This document shows, piece after piece, positions 1 through 7,623 of a stretch of 64,000 nt of DNA; the first letter of the stretch is position 1; the number at the start of each line of letters is the position of its first letter. Position numbers and translations under genes: made by a program. Source of the stretch: Entoloma clypeatum (lineage: Eukaryota > Basidiomycota > Agaricomycetes > Agaricales > Entolomataceae); contig OY751493.1 of NCBI GenBank assembly GCA_963565915.1, positions 2,728,001 to 2,792,000 of the forward strand, given 5' to 3'. The notes under the pieces are model-generated. The model saw only the letters and a program-made list of their open reading frames with translations, had not been told where the DNA came from and ran no database searches.

Positions 1-60
1 GTTATTCAATTGTTGTTTGGAAGAGTCGCATCCTGAGTGATCCCACTCATCACCCCGAAC
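1..60. other. flank of the Tc1 element, no gene seen
   Basis: Sixty bases left of the Tc1/mariner element. No open frame or motif can be assigned. It is the left half of the site into which the Tc1 element inserted, duplicating TA. Confidence 0.5.
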
Positions 61-62
61 TA

Positions 63-280
63 CAGTGCCTCACAGAACTGATTCAATGTTTGTTGCTTTT
101 TGAATACCTTCAAGATAACTCTGCAAAGAATACCAATTGAATCAAACCTTTGGTATATAATTGAAAGCCCTACTTCAGGGCTTTCAGAATATAAAGGAAT
201 CATATGATTTAGATCAGAATCCATGGAGATATGATTAAATTAAATCAGCAACTCATTGAATCAGTTTTGTGAGCACCTAT
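63..280 (+). repeat. left terminal inverted repeat of Tc1 element
   Basis: Pairs with 1455-1672. A motif of about 20 nt lies near the outer end (69-88, CTCACAGAACTGATTCAATG) and again, inverted, at the inner end (252-273). The right arm has the same arrangement (outer 1647-1666, inner 1462-1483). Paired motifs at both ends of long TIRs are the expected transposase binding sites of IR/DR-type Tc1 elements, but here the inner copy is inverted rather than direct. Confidence 0.85.
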
Positions 281-424
281 GGCAATTATCAGAATCAAAT
301 GCTTCACTGGTTGTATGGTAACCAGTTGTCATGACTTACTGATGGAACTTGAATAGAACCCTGATGGGTTGCCAAGGAAAGTTGTATAAGAAGAATCCAA
401 CCTCAACAGCCTCCATAATTAATC

Positions 425-1432
425 ATGGGCCCTATCTCCTCTTCCCACAAGGAAAACATTCTTTCTCTGGCCTCCAATGGTCACTCCACTCGTCATATTG
501 CCTCTAACCTGGGTGTCAGCCAACCAACTGTCTCCAGAGTGCTTCAGAATCTTCTTCCTCATCGCAATCTCTCTTCTGGTGGTCGTCCATCCAAGCTTTC
601 TCCCACCAACACACCAAACATACTTTCACAAATCACCTCAGGGAGAGCCTGCAATGCTGTGCAGGCTACCAAACACATCAACACTGTCATCTCCAATCCT
701 GTCTCCCCAGAAACTGTGAGAAGGGTTCTCAGAAAACATGAATTCAAGGCTGTAACAAAGAAGAAAAGACCTTTCTTAAAGGCCATACATTGGAAGAGGT
801 GGTTGGTATTTGTTATGAAGCACAGGGAATGGACAGTGGAGGACTGGAAGAGGGTCATTTGGTCAGATGAGACCAAAATCAACAGGTTTGGGTCAGATGG
901 CAAGGAATGGGTCTGGAAAAAGAAGGGTGAGGGGCTTATTGAAAGAGAGGTTCAGGGCACAGTCAAGTTTGGGGGAGGAAATATTATGGTTTGGGGTTGG
1001 GAAGGTGTGGGGAGACTTGCAGAGGTTGAGGGGAGGATGGATGCTGATCAGTATGTGTCCATTTTGGAGGACAATTTGCTGCCCAGCATGGAGGAGAGTG
1101 GAATCTCTGAAGAGGAGATCATTTTTCAGCAGGACAATGACCCCAAGCACACCTCCAAGAAGGCCAAAAAATGGATGGACAGCAAGAATATTGCTCTGCT
1201 GGATTGGCCTGCACAGTCCCCAGACCTCAATTCTATTGAACACCTCTGGGTTCATATTAAAAGGAAGTTGAATGAATATCCAACACCACCCAAGGGAGTC
1301 TGGGAGATTTGGGACAGAGCAGCAGAGGTGTGGAATAATATAGAGCCAGAAGTGTGTCAAAACCTGATAGAAAGTATGCCAAGAAGGGTAGAGGCAGTAA
1401 TCAAAGCTAAGGGGGGTAATACCAAGTACTAA
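425..1432 (+). CDS. Tc1/mariner transposase (DD34E)
   Basis: 335-residue transposase, the usual length for Tc1 proteins. The N-terminal third is a paired-type helix-turn-helix region (about residues 5-110), with a GRPSK box near residues 53-57 where Tc1 proteins carry their GRPR-like hook. The catalytic domain shows the three acidic residues in family motifs: D148 in WSDET, D237 in QQDNDPKHTS and E272 in SPDLNSIEHLW. There are exactly 34 residues between D237 and E272, so it is DD34E. No stop or frameshift breaks the frame. It would bind the paired sites in the terminal repeats and catalyse cut-and-paste at TA. The start at 425 is the first ATG after the inner end of the left repeat. Confidence 0.95.
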   Translation: MGPISSSHKENILSLASNGHSTRHIASNLGVSQPTVSRVLQNLLPHRNLSSGGRPSKLSPTNTPNILSQITSGRACNAVQATKHINTVISNPVSPETVRRVLRKHEFKAVTKKKRPFLKAIHWKRWLVFVMKHREWTVEDWKRVIWSDETKINRFGSDGKEWVWKKKGEGLIEREVQGTVKFGGGNIMVWGWEGVGRLAEVEGRMDADQYVSILEDNLLPSMEESGISEEEIIFQQDNDPKHTSKKAKKWMDSKNIALLDWPAQSPDLNSIEHLWVHIKRKLNEYPTPPKGVWEIWDRAAEVWNNIEPEVCQNLIESMPRRVEAVIKAKGGNTKY

Positions 1433-1454
1433 AGTATAAAATACTGTATTTATT

Positions 1455-1672
1455 GTACATACTCACAAAACTGATTCAATGAGTCCCTGGAGTAATTTGA
1501 TCATATATTGATCATTTCTTACGGGAATTACATAATTATTGCAGATTCTGAGAGTCCTGAAGCAGGGCTTTTAACCAGGTACCAATACCTTCTTTTGATT
1601 GGCATTATTTGCAAAGTTATTTTGAAGGTATTCACAAAGTAGCAAACATTGAATCAGTTTTGTGAGGCACTG
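1455..1672 (-). repeat. right terminal inverted repeat of Tc1 element
   Basis: Reverse complement of the left repeat at 63-280, with scattered mismatches and small gaps. The inner motif at 1462-1483 is identical to the inverted inner motif of the left arm, which suggests constraint on the binding sites while the rest drifts. Confidence 0.85.
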
Positions 1673-1717
1673 TATATCGATTGAGAAGTACACATCGCGA
1701 GACTTGTTCGGTCTTCG

Positions 1718-1903
1718 TTGTTGTGTTTGGTGTTTGTGTGTGTGATAGAGATATCGCTCGCGCTCATCCCCAGACTCACTTCCTTCGTTTCACCGCTTAT
1801 CTCCGATTCTTCTCCGATAGCCGCCCTTGTGGACTCCGGCTCTACTCATTGTTTTATTGACTCCCGTTATGCTTCATCCTATAAACTCCCTTCACCTACT
1901 TAA
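1718..1903 (+). pseudogene. chromovirus aspartic protease fragment
   Basis: The translation contains ALVDSGSTHCFID, the active-site DSG motif of Ty3/gypsy proteases, and is closely similar to the family A copy (TLIDSGSTHCFAD at about 22230-22270, minus strand). The frame ends at the start of LTR-like sequence, so only the N-terminal part of the protease is left. It is not expected to make a functional enzyme. Confidence 0.7.
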
Positions 1904-3061
1904 CAGTATATTCGAACTCAAACCGTTTTTGGATTCCTGCTAGCCATGGCACTCCGAAACACCATCCGGCATCTCCGACATCTCCGCATTTTTTGGGTCT
2001 TCATTGCCCACTCATTTGATTGACCCATTCATTTGTGGTTGATCACCTCCGACCTCCGTTTTTGTCCCTCTGTGGACACTCTGTCATTTTTTTTGAACCC
2101 TCGCTTGGCTCGAATTTATCTGGTTCTAGGATTCCACTAGCTCACCCACTTCACAATCTTTGCATTGTATGGGTATTGGGCCAGTACCTTTTCCATCCAT
2201 TTTCTGAAGAGTGCAAGCCCCGACGTCTCATTGCTTAAGTTGGTATTGATGCCACTTTTGCAAACACTCCACTCCGACCTCTGATCACCTCCGATATCTA
2301 ATTTTCTGGACACCTCTGACACCTCCATCTCCGACATCTCCATCTCTGACATCAGATCTACTCCGATGTTGTTCGTACCACCTCCAATGTTTTTCATACC
2401 ACCTCTGATTATCTCCGCACACCTCCGATGTTTTTCATACCACCTCCGCACATCTCCGGTGTTTTCTGTCATTTTTCTCTTGTGTCTTAAGATAGACGTC
2501 GGGACGTCTATCCTAAGGGGGAAATAGTCACCCAGTGAAAGCACCACTTACTCCCTTCATCACCTCCGACATTGGCCTCATCCAATCACCATTTCCGACC
2601 TTTTGGACATCTCCTCCAGTCAGAATGGAGTCCATCCTGACACTGTTGACCAGTTTCCTCCATTCATCCATTACAACTCCGCATTTTCAGCCATTGCCTC
2701 CTTGACCTCCGACATGTCTGCTCTGCTTCAGTCATCTTCGATGTTTGACTATTAGAACCAAAAGGTTTTGTTCTCTCTGCAACCGCCTCCTCTGGCTTAT
2801 TCAACACTTTCTCACTTGAATCTATCTCCGACCTCTCCGCTTTTTCTGACTCCTCCAACTTCATCTAACTAAAGAAAATCATATAGTACACATAGAACTG
2901 TGTCTTCTGACACATCCTCTGATCCCATTTCTACAGCCTTCCCCTTGCCCTTGATCTTCACCATGTTCCAACCACCTCCGACCCTCCGCACCTCCGACCT
3001 CCTCCGATTCTTGGCCCTTAAGCAGCCAAGTATAAAGGGCTCAGCCCTAAGGGGAAAATAC

Positions 3062-3430
3062 TGTTATATACCATTCTAGCTCCAACAACCTCCGATCATC
3101 TCCGATCAATTCCGATCAATTCCGATCAATTCCGCTCCAATGATCTCCGATCAATTCCGATATTCCGGACATCCATTACCTCCGCATCTCCGCACGTTGC
3201 CATCATGCATTTCATATTCATAACTCCATGCCCTTATGCATTTCATATTCATATTCCCATTTACTTATGCATTGCCTTTTCCGCATGGTCCGTTGACCGA
3301 CATCTCCGAGGTTCGTTACAGTCGCTGGCAACTTACGCCACAACTCCGGACCTACTCCGACCATCTCCGTAAAGTAATATCATTTAGGTATTTAAGCTCA
3401 TACCATACCTGTAGTTCCTCAGTTCGAATA
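3062..3430 (+). repeat. truncated LTR, family B, plus orientation
   Basis: Begins TGTTATATACC after a polypurine tract and matches the inverted LTR at 3434-4146 along its U3. It contains a TATTTAAG promoter box and stops inside the self-complementary R segment CAGTTCGAATAT. It is then joined, with two extra bases, to the end of an oppositely oriented LTR, giving a large palindrome. Confidence 0.8.
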
Positions 3431-3433
3431 TAC

Positions 3434-4146
3434 TGTTAAGTAGGTGAAACGTCGGAGCTTCGTCGGAGTCTGTTGGAGGTCGGACGTAGAGGTGAGACCG
3501 GAGCAGAACTCCAGAAATGCGGAGGAACGACGAAGGGGAGGGACGTGGCTTCAACATATGTGTTGCGCCGCCGTTTGTTGGATAAGGTGTCCCAATTTCA
3601 GGAGGTCGGAGAAGAGGTCGGAGGTGCGGAGGTCCTCGGAAAGATCTCAGTGAGAGACACGTTGACGTGGAAATGGTCGGACGACGTCGGAGTTGTGACT
3701 TGGACACAGTACTGAGCTCGTCGAAGGGTAATGATGGAGGAAGAGCAGTAGATGAGGATGTCGTCGGCGTATTGTACCACAGCGAGGATCTCTGGCATGA
3801 ACAGGGAGTAGAGAGGTGAACTTTGTTGATATTCGAACTGAGGAACTACAGGTATGGTACGAGCTTAAATACCTAAGTGAGATTACTTTACGGAGATGGT
3901 CGGAGTAGGTCTGGAGTTGTGGCGTAAGTTGCCAGCGACTGTAACGAACATCGGAGATGTCGGTCAAAGGACCATGCAGAAAAGGCAATGCATAAGTAAA
4001 TGGGAATATGAATATGAAATGCATAAAGGCATGGAGTTATGAATATGAAATGCACGATGGCAACATGCGGAGATGCGGAGGTAACGGATGTCCGGAATGT
4101 CGGAGGAATATCGGAGTGGATCGGAGATTCGGAGATGGATATAACA
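3434..4146 (-). repeat. full LTR, family B, minus orientation
   Basis: 713 bp reading TGTTATATCC...TACTTAACA on the minus strand, with the TG..CA ends of LTRs. It holds a TATTTAAG box, then about 31 nt downstream the segment CCTCAGTTCGAATATC, the expected transcript start. No 5-bp target duplication is visible: the left neighbour is PBS-like sequence and the right neighbour is the end of the fold-back element. So it is the 5' LTR of a lost element or part of a rearrangement, not a clean solo LTR. Confidence 0.8.
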
Positions 4147-4545
4147 GTGTCTTACAGGGCTTGGACAACCTTGAAACATACTTAAATAATCAAAAGCTGG
4201 CATAATATTTGGTCTAGTAGTTTAAGTGGTTTAAGTGATTTAAGTAGTGTTTAATGTTAAAAGATGTGACCAGACTGGGCAGTATCAACCTGACAAATGC
4301 TCAACCTGAGCTAACCAATTCAGGCAACTTGCAAATATGGCATGCACCCCAATATGAGTTCTGTGGCATATTACTAATCCAACATTTAATGTGTTCAAGT
4401 GATGCTATTTTGAGTTGTCTAAGTAATCATTTAATAGTATTTTGCTGTTAGGTAAATATAGGAGTTGAATTCTATGTTAATTTGGAGGGTAGGGGGTGGG
4501 ATAGAGGAGTGTTGAGTAGGGGGTAAAATGTAAAAATAATTTATG
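4147..4545 (+). repeat. left inverted arm of fold-back element
   Basis: Matches 5755-5934 and 24173-24254 in reverse complement. It is rich in TTAAGT-type repeats near 4215-4250. The segment 4257-4391 has no partner in the right arm and is bounded by TTTAATG at 4250-4256 and 4385-4391, so it looks like a 135-bp insertion (including one repeat copy) that made a 7-bp duplication. Confidence 0.75.
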
Positions 4546-4559
4546 AAGTATGAGCGCGA

Positions 4560-4975
4560 AGAGAGGGCGTTAGGTACAAGGAACGGCCATTAGGTGCGAA
4601 AGAAGGGCCGTTGAACATAAAGGGAGTCATTGGGCACGAAGCAAGGCCGTTGGGCATGAGATGCAGCTGTTGGGCAAGAGGGATGGCTGTTTGGCATGAA
4701 AGGATGGCTGTTGGGCACCACGGAGTCATTGGGGATGAGATGCAGCTGTTGAATGTGAGGGATGGCCGTTCGACATGAAGGGAGCCGTTGGGCAGAAAGG
4801 GATGCCGTTGGACATGAAAGGATGGCCGTTGGACACAAAGCAAGGCCGTTGGGCATGAGAGAAGGGCCGTTGGACACAAAGCAAGGTAGTTGGGCATGAG
4901 ATGCAGCTGTGGGATGCGAGGGATGGCTGTTGGACATGAAGGGAGCCGTTGGGCACAGGAGACAATAGGACAGTG
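4560..4975 (-). repeat. minisatellite stem, left arm
   Basis: Degenerate repeats of about 20-25 bp built on GGCCGTTGGGCA and variants on the plus strand. The same units occur in opposite orientation at 5050-5755, so the two blocks can fold into a long imperfect stem. Three overlapping frames read as repeated PNG/CPTA-like peptides. This follows from the repeat unit and is not evidence of a gene. Confidence 0.85.
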
Positions 4976-5049
4976 TGTGATGTTCGTTGACAATCATGTG
5001 ACTAATGAGTCAAGTCTTTGTTGAAAAATCAACATCGCCATCACACTCT
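4976..5049. other. spacer between minisatellite arms
   Basis: Short non-repetitive centre of the fold-back element, including ATCACCACCACAACTG. It would be the loop if the two minisatellite arms paired. No gene is seen. Confidence 0.5.
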
Positions 5050-5755
5050 TGGTGATCACCACCACAACTGTCCCCCACCTTTCCTAGCATCCAACGGCTG
5101 TCTCTTCACACCCAACAGCCCTCCCTCTTGCCCAACGGCCTCCCTCTGTGCCCAATGGCCCTCCTTCATGTCCAATGGCCATCCTTTGCCTCCAAGAGCC
5201 CTCTCCCCACACCCAATGGCCATCTTTCACGTCCAATGGCTGTACCTTCATGCCCAATGACTCCCTTCATGCCCAACGGCTGTCCTTCACATCCAATGGC
5301 CATCCTTGGCCTCTCTTGGTGCCCAACAGCCATCCTTTGTGTCCAATGGCTCTTCTTTCATGCCCAATGGCTTTTCTTCATATCCAACAGCCGTCCTTTT
5401 GTGTCCCATGACTGCATCTCATGCCCAATGGCCTTGCTTCGTGCCCCACAGCTCCCCTTGTGCCCAACAGTGGTCCTTTGTGCCCAACAGCCATCCTTTC
5501 ATGTCCAACGGCCTTGCTTTGCGGCTAATGGCATCCCTTTCTGCCCAAGGGCTCCCTTCATGTCAAATGGCCGTCCCTCACACCCAACAGCTGCATCTCA
5601 TCCCCAATGGCCTTGCTTCATGCCCAACAGCCGTCCCTCTTGCCCAACGGCTGCCTCTCATGCCCAATGGCCTTGCTTCGTGCCCAACGGCTCCCTTTAT
5701 ATTCAATGGCCCTTCTTTCACACTCAATGGCCGTTTCTTGTGCCCAACGTCCTCT
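5050..5755 (+). repeat. minisatellite stem, right arm
   Basis: Tandem degenerate units around TGCCCAACGGCC, inverted relative to 4560-4975 and longer by nearly 300 bp. The length difference fits unequal expansion after the fold-back formed. Frames through it up to 232 codons long are produced by the repeat period. Confidence 0.85.
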
Positions 5756-5934
5756 CTATTATTTTTACATTTTACCCCCTACTCAACACTTCTCTACCCC
5801 ATCCCCTACCCTCCAAATTAACATAGAATTCAACTCCTATATTTACCTAACTGCAAAATACTAATAAATGATTACTTAGACAACTCAAAATAGCATCACT
5901 TGAACACATTAAACACTACTTAAATCACTTGAAC
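5755..5934 (-). repeat. right inverted arm of fold-back element, inner part
   Basis: Reverse complement of about 4215-4256 plus 4392-4545. It is interrupted at 5934 by the chromovirus LTR, and the arm resumes at 24173. TGAAC at 5930-5934 is repeated at 24168-24172 as the insertion duplication. Confidence 0.85.
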
Positions 5935-6427
5935 TGTTAAGAACTGATCGACAAAACGTCGGAGCTACGTCGGACGCATCAGAAGGTCGGAAGGTCGGAG
6001 CGCGTGCAACGTAGGGGCAAGGACTTGGCTTCAACTTGTGTGTTGCGCCCTCGCTAATACGTTGGTGTCCTTATTTCGAAGGATCGGAGAATCGGAGGAT
6101 CAGAGGTCGGAGGTCGGACTCAAGTTAAGAGTCGGAAAGAGGACGGGAGGTAAGATGTCGCATCTAAGTTGATATTCAAACTGAAGCTAATACACAATTC
6201 TACATAAGTTTAAATACTATGTCGGAGGACGTGTGGCTTCGTTGGAGTCGGATAACGAGTGGCTGTCAGAGATTCTTAACATAAGTAAAATGGTCGGATG
6301 TAAGTAATGTATGTAGTAACGAGATTCATAACAGTAAGTATGCATAATAAGTATTAGTCAAAAATGTCGGAGGTGTCAGAGGTGTCGGGATTGGTCGGAA
6401 ATCGTCGGAATTGATCGGAATGTAACA
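5935..6427 (-). repeat. 3' LTR of chromovirus family A
   Basis: 493 bp, TGTTAC...TTAACA on the minus strand, closely similar to the 5' LTR at 23692-24167 apart from small indels in a TCGGA-rich tract. The minus-strand segment CAGTTTGAATATC (6183 to 6171) lies about 33 nt after a TATTTAAA box and is complementary to the primer-binding site next to the 5' LTR. A polypurine tract, AAGGGGGAAATAC on the minus strand, precedes the LTR (6428-6440). Confidence 0.92.
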
Positions 6428-6591
6428 GTATTTCCCCCTTAGGGCCGAACCCATGAGGCCTAAGGACCTAGGTGGTCGGTGCGCGTGAACTGTGTCATGT
6501 GATGTGTTGGTTGAAAATACCGTCTGAGTGGTTCTTTCTTCTTGTTCCCCCATTCTCTTTTCATCTCAAACTCTTCCGAAAAAACCTCAAT

Positions 6592-7596
6592 ATGTCGGCA
6601 ACCGATTTTCAAAAGGAGATGGAGGCGCTGCAGGCTAAGCTCATGGAGGTGGAGGCAAAGAAGCGAGCAGCGGAGGAGGAGGCTGCGAGGAAGGCTGAGG
6701 AGGAGCGGAGAGCGGAGGAAGAGAGGGCTGCGGAGGCAGCGTGGTTAGCGGAGGAGATGCGGGTAGCGGAGGAGATGCGTCGGGCGTCGGAGCTGGCGGC
6801 TCAGAAGAGGGCCGATGAAGTGGCTGCTGCGCAAGGTGCATCGAGCAAGGGGTCGGGGGGGCCGCAGGCGGAGAAGAAGAAGAAGAAGGTGACGAAGAAA
6901 AGGAAGGTAGAGGAGGTGACGGCAACGGTCGGAGAGGGGTCAGGAGTCGGGGTCGGGGTCGGTGCCTGTGATAGGTGCATTGTGAAGGGCATCGAATGTG
7001 AATGCGATGAGTAAGTTCTTCTTTGGTTTGTCTCTTCTGTTTTAACCTTTTGTTTTAGGAATAAGTCGTCCTGCAAGGGTTGTGTCAAGGACAAGAAGAA
7101 GTGCGAGGTCGGAGCGTCGGAGGGAAAGTCGGAGGTGAAGGAGGTGAAGAAAACGGTGAAGGTGATTAAGGGGAAGAAAAAGGCGTCGGAGATGCCGTCG
7201 GAGAGTGGGTCAGAGGACACCGTCTTGGGTGTCCTCAAGATGATACTGGCAGAGACGAGGCAGGTGAGGCGACTGCTAACAGCAGTCGAAGGCTCGGTGA
7301 ACACCGAGTATCAACCCAAGTCGCCGGAGGTGTCGGAGGAAGGGTCAGAGTCGGAGATGGATACAGTGGAGGAGACACACGAGTTGAGACTGGAGAAGAG
7401 GATCGCGAGAAGGATTAGGAAGGATCTTGTAAATAGGAAGAGGTTGGAGTTGCCGGAGCTGTCGGACGATTCTGACATGTCGATTTCGGAGCCGTCGGAG
7501 AAGGCGGAGTCGGAGGAGGAGTCGGACAAGGAGGAGTCGGAGGAGGAGTCGGACAAGGAGGAGGGTCCATCAAACAAGAAACAACGTACTAAGTAG
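6592..7596 (+). CDS. antisense coiled-coil Zn2Cys6 protein in chromovirus
   Basis: Two exons, 6592-7010 and 7059-7596, joined over a 48-bp intron (GTAAGT..TTTTAG), give a 318-residue protein. Residues about 5-85 are a charged Glu/Ala/Arg coiled coil, followed by a Lys-rich basic stretch (near residues 95-108). Across the splice site the cysteines fall as C-x2-C-x6-C-x8-C-x2-C-x6-C, the spacing of the fungal Zn2Cys6 binuclear cluster; neither exon holds it alone. The C-terminal half is very rich in Ser and Glu. It lies antisense between the pol stop (7624) and the 3' LTR, so it may be transcribed from the LTR side, where a pyrimidine-rich leader precedes the ATG. DNA binding is inferred from the cluster only. 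Confidence 0.75.
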
Positions 7597-7623
7597 ATAG
7601 AATAGTACTTGTTTTTTCTTGTT

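Larger units (their letters stand above)
61..1674 (+). mobile_element. complete Tc1/mariner DNA transposon
   Basis: The element runs from CAGTGCCTCAC at 63 to its reverse complement ending at 1672 and is flanked on both sides by TA (61-62 and 1673-1674), the target duplication of the Tc1/mariner superfamily. The terminal inverted repeats are long, about 215 bp each, and have clearly diverged from each other. One uninterrupted transposase gene fills the interior (425-1432). The transposase carries a full DD34E catalytic triad and both ends are present, so the copy looks structurally complete. Whether it is still mobile cannot be told from sequence. Its right flank is chromovirus family B sequence, so it may have landed in or beside older retroelement debris. 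Confidence 0.93.
1675..3433 (+). mobile_element. decayed chromovirus family B remnant
   Basis: Fragments of a Ty3/gypsy chromovirus in plus orientation. 1718-1903 encodes part of an aspartic protease, 1891-1905 matches the end of the family B LTR (TTCACCTACTTAACA), 1906-1918 is the primer-binding site, and 1951 has an ATG where gag starts in family A. From about 1950 the sequence is dominated by TCCGA repeats with no long frame. AAGGGGAAAATAC before 3062 is the polypurine tract, and 3062-3430 is a 3' LTR cut short inside its R region. Most of gag and pol is missing. The join at 1891-1905 is through TTCACCTACTTAACA shared by the protease gene and the LTR end, suggesting a microhomology deletion. 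Confidence 0.75.

Noticed and set aside
2137..2864. Minus-strand frames rich in Ser/Glu in family B, as a second copy of the antisense Zn2Cys6 gene
   Set aside because: They lie at the equivalent place and orientation, but no cysteine cluster is visible and TCCGA repeats alone produce Ser-Glu runs. Not strong enough to call.
3434..4146. Clean solo LTR
   Set aside because: The flanking 5-mers (TATAC and GTGTC) do not match, and PBS-like sequence abuts one end, so it is part of a rearranged element.
4560..5755. Regularly spaced repeats resembling a CRISPR array
   Set aside because: The units are contiguous degenerate minisatellite repeats without unique spacers, in a fungal nuclear genome.
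4541..5864. Long overlapping frames on both strands with repeated PNG/CPTA peptides
   Set aside because: They occur in several frames at once over a tandem minisatellite whose unit lacks stops. There is no start context, intron or conserved domain, so they are repeat artefacts.
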